Source: JBFEUI01 sp041547565 (GTDB lineage: Bacteria > Pseudomonadota > Gammaproteobacteria > Thiohalomonadales > Thiohalomonadaceae). Taken from it: a DNA stretch of 32,289 bases. The stretch is taken from positions 1 through 32,289 of the forward strand of contig JBFEUI010000023.1 in the NCBI GenBank assembly GCA_041547565.1, given 5' to 3'. Under the pieces are notes generated by a model. That model ran no database searches, had not been told where the DNA came from, and was given only the letters and a program-made list of their open reading frames with translations. Made by a program: the position numbers and the translations under genes. Shown one piece after another: positions 16,049 through 23,472 of the stretch. How positions within the stretch are numbered: position 1 is the stretch's first letter; each line of letters opens with the position of its first letter.

Positions 16049-16474
16049 CTACTCCCCGTCGCTCCTGTCATACGGGAACTGCTTATGCCCGTAACGAATC
16101 GCCAGTATCGTCAAGGCAATAAGCAGGGTCGCACCGGCGACACCGAGCATGCGCCAGGTATCGAGATTTTTCATATCAAGGATCAGGTAGCGGGCCAGGG
16201 CCACGATGGCGATGTACAGCGGCATGCGCACCGGAAGCTTTCCCGAGTCCAGGTAGATGGCCACCATCGTCAGCACCTCGAGATAGATAAACAGCAGCAA
16301 CAGGTCAGCCAGCCTGACATGCCTCGACTCGACCATCACCGCAATCTCCTCACCCATCGCCACCACTGTCGCAATGGCAATGACCATGAGACCGATATTC
16401 TCCACCCAGCTAATTGCCCTGTGACTCATATTGTTGAAATTCTTCATATTCGGAGCAACTCTCACACCTGTCAC
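16049..16474 (-). CDS. psiE: PsiE-family membrane protein
   Basis: This is a 141-residue protein of the phosphate-starvation-inducible PsiE family. Four membrane helices are visible. Family signatures are the region DLLLLFIYLEVLTMVAIYLDSGKLPVRMPLYIAIVALARYLILD. PsiE is induced by phosphate starvation in E. coli, but its function is not established; no PhoB box was identified here. The GTG at 16474 overlaps the TGA of the upstream small membrane gene by four bases (GTGA), suggesting coupling; ATG 16447 is an alternative. The gene symbol refers to the family and not to strict orthology. Confidence 0.85.
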   Translation of the reverse strand: MTGVRVAPNMKNFNNMSHRAISWVENIGLMVIAIATVVAMGEEIAVMVESRHVRLADLLLLFIYLEVLTMVAIYLDSGKLPVRMPLYIAIVALARYLILDMKNLDTWRMLGVAGATLLIALTILAIRYGHKQFPYDRSDGE

Positions 16475-16683
16475 AATGATTTAATCTTTCTGATCAACAG
16501 CCACTCGACGATCCCGACCATGGCAAAGATGCCGAGGAAGCGCCACGGACTGTCCCCCAGGCTGACCACCTCGGTAACCGCACTGCCCCGCCGCAAAACC
16601 GGTATCTCCTGCATCAGCAACATATACAGTAAAACACCGCCCAGCAACACCGCCATCACTTTAAGAAAAAGTTTTGCATCCAT
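16471..16683 (-). CDS. Small membrane protein upstream of psiE
   Basis: This 70-residue protein has two hydrophobic helices, about residues 7-25 (LKVMAVLLGGVLLYMLLMQ) and 49-65 (FLGIFAMVGIVEWLLIR). The middle segment is polar and the tail is basic (IRKIKSL). A GGAG lies nine bases before the ATG. It overlaps the psiE GTG by four bases and so is probably an accessory to PsiE. No known family is recognised. Confidence 0.7.
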   Translation of the reverse strand: MDAKLFLKVMAVLLGGVLLYMLLMQEIPVLRRGSAVTEVVSLGDSPWRFLGIFAMVGIVEWLLIRKIKSL

Positions 16684-16837
16684 CAGTCATACTCCGCTAC
16701 CGTTCAGCCAGGTAACCCGCCGCTTCATGCTTACAGAATAACGACTCCCGCCGCTCAGGTACACGCATCTAACACCGTTCATCGTCAAACGCTGGGCACA
16801 CTCAACTAGACTTTCAGTAACGCGATAACAACAAACC

Positions 16838-17587
16838 ATGAAAAGTGACACCATGCTCAGTATATCCCAGCTAACCAAACGCCTCGGCAACAGGGAGGCG
16901 ATTAAACAGCTGCAACTTGAGATACCTGCAGGCGAGGTGTTCGGTCTGCTCGGCCCCAACGGTGCCGGAAAGACCACCCTGCTGCGCCTGGTGATGGGCC
17001 TGCTGCAACCGGATCAGGGCAGCATACGGCTATTCGATGGACAGCGCCCCGGCAGCGATGCGGCCCGTCGTCACATCGGCTACATGCCTCAGCAGCTGGC
17101 CGTCTACCCCGGTCTCACGGTATGGGAGAACATCCTGTTCTACGGGCGCATCTACGGCATGGACAACAGCCGGCTGCAGGCGCGTGCCGCAGAGGTGCTG
17201 CAGATGGTCGAACTCGATACGCGTCGCGATGATGTCGTCGCTACCCTATCCGGCGGCATGACACGCCGCGCCATGCTGGCCACCGCGCTGGTGCACCGGC
17301 CACGGCTGCTGATCCTCGATGAACCCACCGCCGGGGTCGACCCGCTGCTGCGCATCCGTTTCTGGGAGTGGTTCCGGCAGATGGTGCAGGGCGGCACCTC
17401 AATTATCGTCACCACCCATAACATCTCGGAAGCCAGCCACTGCGACAACGTGGTGTTCCTGCGTGACGGTGAAAAAATCGAGGAGGGTACGCCGCAGGCA
17501 TTGATGGCACGCTACGGTTGCAGCAACCTCGAGGCGGCGTTTGTCGCCGCCACGGTTTCACGCCCCGGGCAGGAGGCGCTGGCATGA
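16838..17587 (+). CDS. ABC exporter ATP-binding protein
   Basis: This 249-residue protein is an ABC-2 type ATPase. Walker A is GPNGAGKT (39-46), the Q-loop is in YMPQQLAVYPGLTV, and the signature is LSGGM (137-141). Walker B is LLILDEPTAGVDP (157-169), and the switch histidine is His194 in TTHNISEAS. The sequence resembles YhhJ/YbhF-type multidrug or lipid exporters. Its TGA overlaps the ATG of the permease by four bases. ATG 16853 is an alternative start and gives the usual family beginning. The substrate is unknown. Confidence 0.93.
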   Translation: MKSDTMLSISQLTKRLGNREAIKQLQLEIPAGEVFGLLGPNGAGKTTLLRLVMGLLQPDQGSIRLFDGQRPGSDAARRHIGYMPQQLAVYPGLTVWENILFYGRIYGMDNSRLQARAAEVLQMVELDTRRDDVVATLSGGMTRRAMLATALVHRPRLLILDEPTAGVDPLLRIRFWEWFRQMVQGGTSIIVTTHNISEASHCDNVVFLRDGEKIEEGTPQALMARYGCSNLEAAFVAATVSRPGQEALA

Positions 17588-18756
17588 ACAGCCGCTGGAT
17601 CGCCTGGCGCATCATTCGGGAATTCATCCGTGACCGGCGCACCGTCGCCTTCCTGCTGCTGGTCCCGCTCATCGTCATGACGCTGATCTATTTCGCCGTA
17701 TCCGAGGACGAGACCGTCGAGGTCGGCGTTGTCACCCGTGGCGTCGCGCGCCTGTTCGACCGCGACATGATCAACGCCATCGCCGCCGAGGACAACGTCA
17801 AGCTGGTCAACCTCGCCATCCCCGACGAGGAGACCGACCCGCAGGTGCTGGTCTCTCTGATCGAGCAGGAATTGAAGCGGCGTCACGCCGACGTGATCCT
17901 CTACATGGACGAGCAACTGCTGGTCGAGCGCTTCGACGGCAAACGCGGTACCCTGCATATCTACATCGAGGGCACCCACCCCACGCTCACCGCTACCGCC
18001 CTCGGCGCCATCTCCAGCGCCATGGACGACCTCGCCTCGGCCATGCCCACGGTGATCGACTCGGACTGCTCGGCCATGTGCGCCAACTCGGTCAACTCGC
18101 TGCCGATGGAACTGGAGGAGCACTACCTGCACGGCTCGGAGGATTACCGCCTGGTCGACTATTTCCTGCCGGTGTTCCCGCCGTTTTTTGTCTTTTTCTT
18201 CACCTTCATCCTCTCGGCGATCGCCTTCCAGCGCGAACGCCTCAACGGCACGCTGGAGCGACTGATGATCGCGCCGGTGAGCTTTAGCCAGATCGTCGCC
18301 GGCTATGTCGGCGGCTTTCTGCTGTTTGCCACCTTGCAGGCCATCATCATACTCGGCTACGTGCTGCTGCTGGTCAGTTTCCCGGTCACCGTGGCGCAGG
18401 TGAGCGCCATCGGCGTGGTCACACTGCTGATGATGCTCATCGGACTGATGCTTGGGCTGCTCGCCTCGTTCCTGGCGCACAATGAGTTCCAGGCGGTGCA
18501 GTTTATCCCGCTGGTGATCCTGCCGCAGATCTTCCTCAGCGATATGATCTGGGACATCAAGAGCTTCCCCTGGTTTTTCCAGCTGCTCTCCTACCCGCTG
18601 CCGCTGACCCACGCCAACGCGGCGATGCGCGACCTGCTGCTCAAGCACCTGTCACTGTGGCAAAGCTGGCCTGAACTGCTGACACTGCTGGGTTTTATTG
18701 TATTGATACTGCTGGCGCTCATCGTCACCAGTCGCCGCAGCCGCTTCGAGTCGTGA
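17584..18756 (+). CDS. ABC-2 type transporter permease
   Basis: This 390-residue membrane protein has one N-terminal helix, then a large extracytoplasmic domain (about 45-195) and five or six helices in the C-terminal half. This is the layout of ABC-2 permeases such as YhhJ and YbhR. The conserved ABC-2 motif appears as ERLNGTLERLMIAPV. The extracytoplasmic part contains two cysteines in DCSAMC that may form a disulfide. It is coupled to the ATPase gene by an ATGA overlap. The pair is read divergently from the psiE group and ends 3 bases from the convergent EAL gene. Drug, lipid or polymer export is likely. Confidence 0.93.
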   Translation: MNSRWIAWRIIREFIRDRRTVAFLLLVPLIVMTLIYFAVSEDETVEVGVVTRGVARLFDRDMINAIAAEDNVKLVNLAIPDEETDPQVLVSLIEQELKRRHADVILYMDEQLLVERFDGKRGTLHIYIEGTHPTLTATALGAISSAMDDLASAMPTVIDSDCSAMCANSVNSLPMELEEHYLHGSEDYRLVDYFLPVFPPFFVFFFTFILSAIAFQRERLNGTLERLMIAPVSFSQIVAGYVGGFLLFATLQAIIILGYVLLLVSFPVTVAQVSAIGVVTLLMMLIGLMLGLLASFLAHNEFQAVQFIPLVILPQIFLSDMIWDIKSFPWFFQLLSYPLPLTHANAAMRDLLLKHLSLWQSWPELLTLLGFIVLILLALIVTSRRSRFES

Positions 18757-18759
18757 TAG

Positions 18760-19977
18760 TTAATTCTGCGCCGATGCCGTCGCCGTTTGCCTGTGCAGCA
18801 GGGCGTAATTCTCCAGTTCCTGCAGCAAGGCCATCACCTCGCCGGACTTGCTGGTCAAGCTGCGCAGCAGGGCGGTCACCTCTTCCCGTGTGGCATGTGT
18901 TCTCACCGCCTCAGCCAGCTGTTGCCCAACCCGGTGCAGTTCCTGATGCGGCGCATCCAGTGCATCGAAGGAAGGGACGCCGCGGTATTCCTGACCGATG
19001 CCGTAGTACCACTGACCGAGCTTGCAACGGGTATGATCCATCTCCGCATTGACCACGCACACGCTCGTGCTGTCGGGTGCAGCGAAGGTGCGCGCCATCA
19101 CCTGCTCCACCAGTGAGCGGCGCCACATGATGTGGTCGTGCTGCGCCATGTGAATCAGGCCGATAGGCATGCCCGACCAGCGTTGGTCCGTCTCCAGAAA
19201 ACTCAGCAGGCCGGAGAGGGAAAGCGGCCTTGCCAGCCAGAATCCCTGCGCCTCGGTGCATCCGGCATTGAGCAGAAAATCGTACAGCGCGGCACTCTCT
19301 ATCCCCTCGGCCACCACCTCGATACCCAACTGGTGCGCCATGTTGATACTGGACTGGACAATGGTCGTACTGCGTTCCGAGGTAAGCATGCGCTGGATAA
19401 GCCCGTGGTCGAGCTTCACCGCGGAAAACTCCCACTGGCTCAGCACGTCGATGGAGGAGTAGCCGGTACCGAAATCGTCCATCGCCATCCGCACACCGAG
19501 GTCCAGCAAAGCCTGGATGTTGCTTCGCACACTTTGGGAGCTGTTGATAAAGGAGGTTTCGGTCAACTCGACCTGCAGCAGGTGGGGCGGAATACCGTAG
19601 CGCTCCAACCCGCTGCGCACCACGTCGATAATCAGTGTCGATTCAAAATCCTGCGCCGTGAGGTTAAACGACATCACCAAATCCGGCTGGGTATCGTGAA
19701 TGATCACCAGATCCTCGATCAGCTTGTGGAACATCGCCACGGAAATACGCTTGATCAGCCCGGTGCTTTCTGCCAGCGGGATAAACTGATCGGGCGGCAC
19801 CAGCGTGCCGTCCGGCTGCGGCCAGCGGATCAGCGCTTCTGCGCCGCAGGTCGTACCGCTCAACATGGAGATCTGGGGCTGGTAGTGAAAGACGAATTGA
19901 TCCTGCTCAATCGCCCGCTCCAGTCTCTTCCTGCCTCTTACGGATTCAAGTGTGCCTGCACCTGTTCCAGCACCCAT
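18760..19977 (-). CDS. EAL c-di-GMP phosphodiesterase with C-terminal CZB zinc-binding domain
   Basis: This 405-residue cytoplasmic protein combines an EAL domain and a CZB domain. The EAL domain (about 18-255) has the key residues: Glu47 in GAEALIRW, Asn in SFNLTAQDF, Glu in VELTETSF, DDFGTGYSS, Lys in AVKLDHGLI and Glu in VVAEGIES. It should therefore hydrolyse c-di-GMP. The C-terminal CZB domain (about 275-380) has His282, Cys318 in CKLGQWYY, and His344 and His348 in HQELH. This is the 3-His/1-Cys zinc set known from E. coli DgcZ, where zinc inhibits a diguanylate cyclase. Zinc could thus control turnover here. The ATG at 19977 follows AAGGAGG. Confidence 0.92.
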   Translation of the reverse strand: MGAGTGAGTLESVRGRKRLERAIEQDQFVFHYQPQISMLSGTTCGAEALIRWPQPDGTLVPPDQFIPLAESTGLIKRISVAMFHKLIEDLVIIHDTQPDLVMSFNLTAQDFESTLIIDVVRSGLERYGIPPHLLQVELTETSFINSSQSVRSNIQALLDLGVRMAMDDFGTGYSSIDVLSQWEFSAVKLDHGLIQRMLTSERSTTIVQSSINMAHQLGIEVVAEGIESAALYDFLLNAGCTEAQGFWLARPLSLSGLLSFLETDQRWSGMPIGLIHMAQHDHIMWRRSLVEQVMARTFAAPDSTSVCVVNAEMDHTRCKLGQWYYGIGQEYRGVPSFDALDAPHQELHRVGQQLAEAVRTHATREEVTALLRSLTSKSGEVMALLQELENYALLHRQTATASAQN

Positions 19978-20035
19978 GACTGCCTCCTTGCATGGTATTG
20001 ATGTCGTACCCTCCCGCACCAGCGGTGAATCCCAC

Positions 20036-20063
20036 TATGTATGATCGCAGGCGTTGAAGTCAA
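20036..20063 (-). promoter_or_regulatory. Possible promoter for the EAL-CZB gene
   Basis: On the minus strand TTGACT (20063-20058) and TACATA (20041-20036) are 16 bases apart, about 60 bases before the ATG at 19977. A second TTGACTT (20080-20074) stands 17 bases upstream of the first, which could serve as an activator or second polymerase site. Confidence 0.35.
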
Positions 20064-20108
20064 TTGCAGAAAAAAGTCAACGATACATGAGGATGCGGGA
20101 AGCCAGCG

Positions 20109-20438
20109 TCAGTGCTCATCAACCGTAACGCTGTATTGTGCGGCACCGTGGTTACCGAGGTTGATGGCGCTGTTGCGGGGGATGAAAAGCTCCGGGTAGT
20201 TGCCTTTATCGTAATAGAGTTCGACGCTAAAACGATTGGCGTACTCGCAGATGCGCAGATTGACCTGCGTGCCTGCCTTGAGAACAACGCCTTCCCCCTG
20301 CACATCCTTGCCCAGTTCGTAAACCGAGGCCGGGGTACAGAGAAAGTCAAACTGCGGAGAGTTGGCCCACCACCCGATGGCCACACCCAGCACAAGTGTC
20401 ACTACTAATGCGACCGACACTATTATCTTTTGCTTCAT
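20109..20438 (-). CDS. Small signal-anchored protein, unknown
   Basis: This 109-residue protein has an N-terminal hydrophobic segment (KQKIIVSVALVVTLVLGVAIGWW), either an uncleaved anchor or a signal. The exported part is about 85 residues and includes two cysteines (FLCTPASVYELG and RICEYANRFS). It contains an aromatic-rich beta region, VELYYDKGNYPELFIPRN. No family is recognised. The ATG at 20438 is chosen because the hydrophobic helix starts just after it. It heads leftward towards the EAL gene, with a gap of 90 bases. The region 20439-20624 on its other side shows no gene, only short imperfect hairpins. Confidence 0.65.
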   Translation of the reverse strand: MKQKIIVSVALVVTLVLGVAIGWWANSPQFDFLCTPASVYELGKDVQGEGVVLKAGTQVNLRICEYANRFSVELYYDKGNYPELFIPRNSAINLGNHGAAQYSVTVDEH

Positions 20439-20624
20439 TGCGAACTGTGTCCAGGTAAGTATCAATCCTGCGGAGTGTTTTACTCCCCCTTGCTGTATTT
20501 CTCCAGCACATTGCCGTTCTGCAGTGTACGTTCGCGATCCGTACCGGTCATCATCTGTTGCACACACCAGTGTGCCGGCATCCGCTGTGGTGTGGCACCG
20601 GCAAAGAATAGTGCCACCTTTGCC

Positions 20625-21293
20625 CTAACCGTGTACCGGCATCAGGCAGTCGGCATCATCGTTGCCGGGATTGTTCACGCGGGTGCCGACACGGTAATAG
20701 CGAATTGCCTGGGTGGACGGGGCATTGAGGATGGACTGCAGCGTGACACTGTCGGTATGCGGGTCCAGCCAGGCCGACCAGTTTGCCCTGTCGAGCAGCA
20801 CCGGCATACGCTCGTGGACCGGCCGCATCGCTTCACTCGCCTCACCGACGATGATGGCGCAGGAACGCACCACCTCACCCTCGCCCTCCCAGATATCCCA
20901 CAGACCGGCAAAGGAGAAAAAAGCCTGCCTGTCTTCCGGTTCGACGCGCCACGGCAGTTTGTGCCCCGACTTGCCCTGCCACTCGTAGAACCCGTCGGCA
21001 GGGATAATGCAGCGATGGTGGCGGAAGGCGTGCCGGAACGCCGGCTTGTCGGCCACGGTCTCTGCCCTGGCATTGATGGTGGAATAGCCGAGCCTCTTCT
21101 CCCTGGCCCAGAACGGGATCAGACCCCAGCGGAAATACTCCAGGTGCCGCTCGCCGTCTACGGCCACCACCGCCGCCACATCCTGTGTCGGTGCGATGTT
21201 AAAGCGTGAGCCGGAGAACCGGTCAATATTGACCAGTTCGTAATACTGCATCAGGTGTCCGCTATCTGTTATGAGAGAGAAGCGACCGCACAT
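20625..21293 (-). CDS. SRAP (YedK/HMCES) DNA-protein crosslink enzyme
   Basis: SRAP proteins attach through Cys2 to abasic sites in single-stranded DNA and shield them. The 222-residue product has every signature: MCGRF with catalytic Cys2, FNIAPTQ, RWGLIPFWA, TINARAETV, RCIIPADGFYEW with the active-site Glu, and VHERMPVLL with the catalytic His. It is the expected length for YedK (222 residues in E. coli). It follows the lipoprotein gene (stop at 21308) by 14 bases with no visible terminator or LexA box, so SOS control cannot be shown here. The ATG is preceded by AGCAGG. Confidence 0.95.
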   Translation of the reverse strand: MCGRFSLITDSGHLMQYYELVNIDRFSGSRFNIAPTQDVAAVVAVDGERHLEYFRWGLIPFWAREKRLGYSTINARAETVADKPAFRHAFRHHRCIIPADGFYEWQGKSGHKLPWRVEPEDRQAFFSFAGLWDIWEGEGEVVRSCAIIVGEASEAMRPVHERMPVLLDRANWSAWLDPHTDSVTLQSILNAPSTQAIRYYRVGTRVNNPGNDDADCLMPVHG

Positions 21294-21307
21294 CCTGCTC
21301 TATTCGC

Positions 21308-21958
21308 TTAAAACAGCGCATTCAGGAGCTGAATGGCCATTTGAAATTCAGGGGTCGTGTCAATGGTTCCTGGCAGCCTCTTCTCATGTACCATCAGCGA
21401 CTTCTCAATAGCCTCATCACTGACACGAAGTTTCTTGACCATAAACGGATAAGACTCGTTGGCCTCATCGAGCACCTGGATTTTCGCAGAACCGGACAGG
21501 CCACCGATAAAATCACGCTTGGATTCGAACTCCACCTTCACTGTGCCGACATAATATATGCCGCCATTGTCCGGCACCTTGAATGCCACTTTCGGCACGA
21601 AGAAGTAGTTGCCCGACCATGGGTCGCGGTAGTTGATCCTGAACATCACGTAGGTGCCTTTCTGCAGCGTCCAGACGAAGTCTCCGCCCTCATCAACCTC
21701 CCCGAAATGCCGGGACTTGTCCTCCAGCCGCAGCAGACCCGGTTTGACACCGAACTCAAACATTCCGCTGCCAATCTTCTTTTCCTTTCCATTCTCAATC
21801 CATTGAATGCCGCCGAAGACAATGGAGGCATCCTGCGTTAGCCTCGCCTGCTCCCACTCCCCGGTTTGCCTGATATTCTTCTCCGTTGTCACGCACCCCG
21901 CTGTCACCAGCAGGAACATGGCAAGCGCTATCATCTTCAGCCGTGATGCCCTATCCAT
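21308..21958 (-). CDS. Lipoprotein, unknown function
   Basis: This 216-residue lipoprotein has the lipobox TAGC after a short signal (MDRASRLKMIALAMFLLV). The mature part looks like a beta-sandwich, with GGDFVWTLQKGTYVMFRINY, GGIYYVGTVKVEFES and a helical C-terminus. The strand-turn-strand with G-x-Y and Y-Y-V-G is like that in DUF2846-type lipoproteins, to which the 22492 gene may also belong. GAGG lies five bases before the ATG at 21958. It directly precedes the SRAP gene and may be co-transcribed with it. Confidence 0.8.
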   Translation of the reverse strand: MDRASRLKMIALAMFLLVTAGCVTTEKNIRQTGEWEQARLTQDASIVFGGIQWIENGKEKKIGSGMFEFGVKPGLLRLEDKSRHFGEVDEGGDFVWTLQKGTYVMFRINYRDPWSGNYFFVPKVAFKVPDNGGIYYVGTVKVEFESKRDFIGGLSGSAKIQVLDEANESYPFMVKKLRVSDEAIEKSLMVHEKRLPGTIDTTPEFQMAIQLLNALF

Positions 21959-22078
21959 AACATCCTCAACGCATACGCTTAACTTGCATTTATCATGATA
22001 ACGACAGCAGAGCCGGCCTGGCCTGCAATCAGCGCCAGCCACGACCAGGCAACACTTGATAACAACTATAGAAGTTCG

Positions 22079-22092
22079 GTGAAATATTTCAC
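22079..22092. promoter_or_regulatory. Perfect 14-bp palindrome GTGAAATATTTCAC
   Basis: This AT-rich perfect palindrome lies in the gap between the 22130 gene (stop) and the start of the 21308-21958 lipoprotein, about 120 bases before that start. It resembles a repressor or activator operator. It has no T tract, so it is not a usual terminator. The protein that binds it is unknown. Confidence 0.35.
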
Positions 22093-22129
22093 TTAATGCG
22101 GGGCAGCAACGGCCCGCTGATGGGGGCGG

Positions 22130-22429
22130 TCAGAACAGCCGGCAGGAAGGGCCGCCGGTACCTGCCAGTACGCCATCGATATCGGCGTGGTTCTGCAGCC
22201 GCTGCAGTATCTCGCTGTAAAGCGTATCGGGAATGTTCTTCGAGAAGGTAATATCGACAAAACCGTCCTGATTGACCGCGTAGCTGGCAAACTGCTCGGA
22301 ACCGTCATAATCGAACAGGATATCCGCCACGGCCGAATCGGCCTTGAACTGCGCATCGGATGCCGAAACAGGCGCGGCGAGGATCGATACGACGAGCAGC
22401 AACCCGGACAGCAGTAACGTCTTTCTCAT
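22130..22429 (-). CDS. Small periplasmic protein, unknown
   Basis: This 99-residue protein has a signal peptide (MRKTLLLSGLLLVVSILAAP, cleaved near VSA-SDA). The mature part is about 75 residues, with a helical and beta mixture (SAVADILFDYDGSEQ, INQDG-like VDITFSKNIP, ILQRLQNHADIDGVL) and one cysteine near the C-terminus. A weak GGAAG lies before the ATG at 22429. No family is recognised. It follows the 22492 lipoprotein gene by 62 bases on the same strand. Confidence 0.65.
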   Translation of the reverse strand: MRKTLLLSGLLLVVSILAAPVSASDAQFKADSAVADILFDYDGSEQFASYAVNQDGFVDITFSKNIPDTLYSEILQRLQNHADIDGVLAGTGGPSCRLF

Positions 22430-22491
22430 TACGCTTCCATTTATCTCACGGCGAATACAACCGCTTGTTTCCGTCCTATGTCGTTTACACG

Positions 22492-23100
22492 CTAGCGTCC
22501 GTCCTGAGGACGCAAATGCGGCCGCTCGGCGGCATCCTTCTCCATCCACTTCTTGTAATACTCTTGCCGTTTCTCCTGTATGCTCGGCAAATTCGCCATC
22601 GCCCATTGATCGGAGGCATCGCTTTTTTCAACCCAGGTACACGCTGCAAGCCACTCGTTGAACTGTTCTGTATCGAGCTCATCGGCAGCTATCGGTTTAA
22701 GAGAAAAACGCGCCTTCCACAGGCCCATTCTTGGCGTGACCAGCGAATAGTAGGTCTTGTCCGCCTCCAGCTCCGCTGACATAAAGTCGGCGCTCTCGCC
22801 AATCACCATGAACAGATGTTCACCGGGCTCCACCTCGTACACCACTTTTTTCTTGGCCGCGACAATCCCGACCAGCGAAGGATTGCTTCCCCTGACCTCA
22901 AACACGCTGGATTGAATGGCATAGCCCATCCCTGACGGGCGCATGAATACCACCCTGGACATTCCCTGCGCGGGAGCCGCGGATACCGCATCCGGTGCAA
23001 CCTCGCGCATGTGCTTGACCGTGCCGGCACAACCCGGCAACACGAGCACGAGAAACAGCAGGGAAAATACACGCTGCAGCCTTACTCCATTCCTCTTCAT
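22492..23100 (-). CDS. Lipoprotein, DUF2846-like
   Basis: This 202-residue lipoprotein has the signal MKRNGVRLQRVFSLLFLVLVLPGC with lipobox LPGC. The mature domain has SRVVFMRPSGMGYAIQSSVFEV, KKVVYEVEPGEHLFMVIGES and ELEADKTYYSLVTPRMG. This matches the pattern of DUF2846-type lipoproteins, in which P-G-x-H/Y is followed by A-D-K-x-Y-Y-x. The C-terminal 60 residues are highly charged and helical (KRQEYYKKWMEKD). The ATG at 23100 follows AAAGGAG. Function is unknown; these proteins may bind ligands at the outer membrane. Confidence 0.8.
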   Translation of the reverse strand: MKRNGVRLQRVFSLLFLVLVLPGCAGTVKHMREVAPDAVSAAPAQGMSRVVFMRPSGMGYAIQSSVFEVRGSNPSLVGIVAAKKKVVYEVEPGEHLFMVIGESADFMSAELEADKTYYSLVTPRMGLWKARFSLKPIAADELDTEQFNEWLAACTWVEKSDASDQWAMANLPSIQEKRQEYYKKWMEKDAAERPHLRPQDGR

Positions 23101-23147
23101 TGACAATCTCCTTTTAAGCGCCGTTTAGCAAATCAACTATGGGGTAC

Positions 23148-23435
23148 TCACTGCTGGTAGATAGTCAGGTTGTGGGAATTTTCCACCACCCTGCAATCGG
23201 ACACGGCAATCGACATCTCACCCAGCGATACCGACATCGAGGCACTGACGCCGGCCGCGCCACTCACCTGCGGCGAGGTGACGCCGGCACTGCCCTGGTC
23301 GGATATGATGGTAAACTTGCAGCCTTCCTTGAGGATATAGGGCGGTGATGCATTTTCAGCACTGGGGTACTCGTCGGTCTCGCCGGAACAGCCCGCCAGC
23401 AACAGTAATGCCGACATCAGAATAAACTTTCTCAT
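23148..23435 (-). CDS. Small lipoprotein, unknown
   Basis: This 95-residue lipoprotein has lipobox LAGC after MRKFILMSALLL. The mature part is about 79 residues of low complexity, with Ser/Ala/Gly-rich repeats (TSPQVSGAAGVSASMSVSLGE) flanked by two cysteines (KEGCKFTI and VSDCRVVE) that may pair. The ATG follows a good AGGGGAGG. It is the second of three exported genes in a row, between the cytochrome-like gene at 23473 and the lipoprotein at 22492. Confidence 0.75.
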   Translation of the reverse strand: MRKFILMSALLLLAGCSGETDEYPSAENASPPYILKEGCKFTIISDQGSAGVTSPQVSGAAGVSASMSVSLGEMSIAVSDCRVVENSHNLTIYQQ

Positions 23436-23472
23436 CTCACCTCCCCTTTTACATATATAGCAAAACCGTCTC

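Noticed and set aside
15728..16741. Plus-strand frame of 337 residues
   Set aside because: It is antisense to psiE and its small neighbours, with composition unlike a natural protein (many Gln/His/Arg).
17512..18648. Minus-strand frame of 378 residues, rich in Asp/Gln/His
   Set aside because: It is antisense to the ABC permease, which has clear helices and the ABC-2 motif.
20560..20575. Hairpin GCACAC/GTGTGC as terminator of the SRAP gene
   Set aside because: A short 6-bp stem without T tract in the minus direction; not enough to support.
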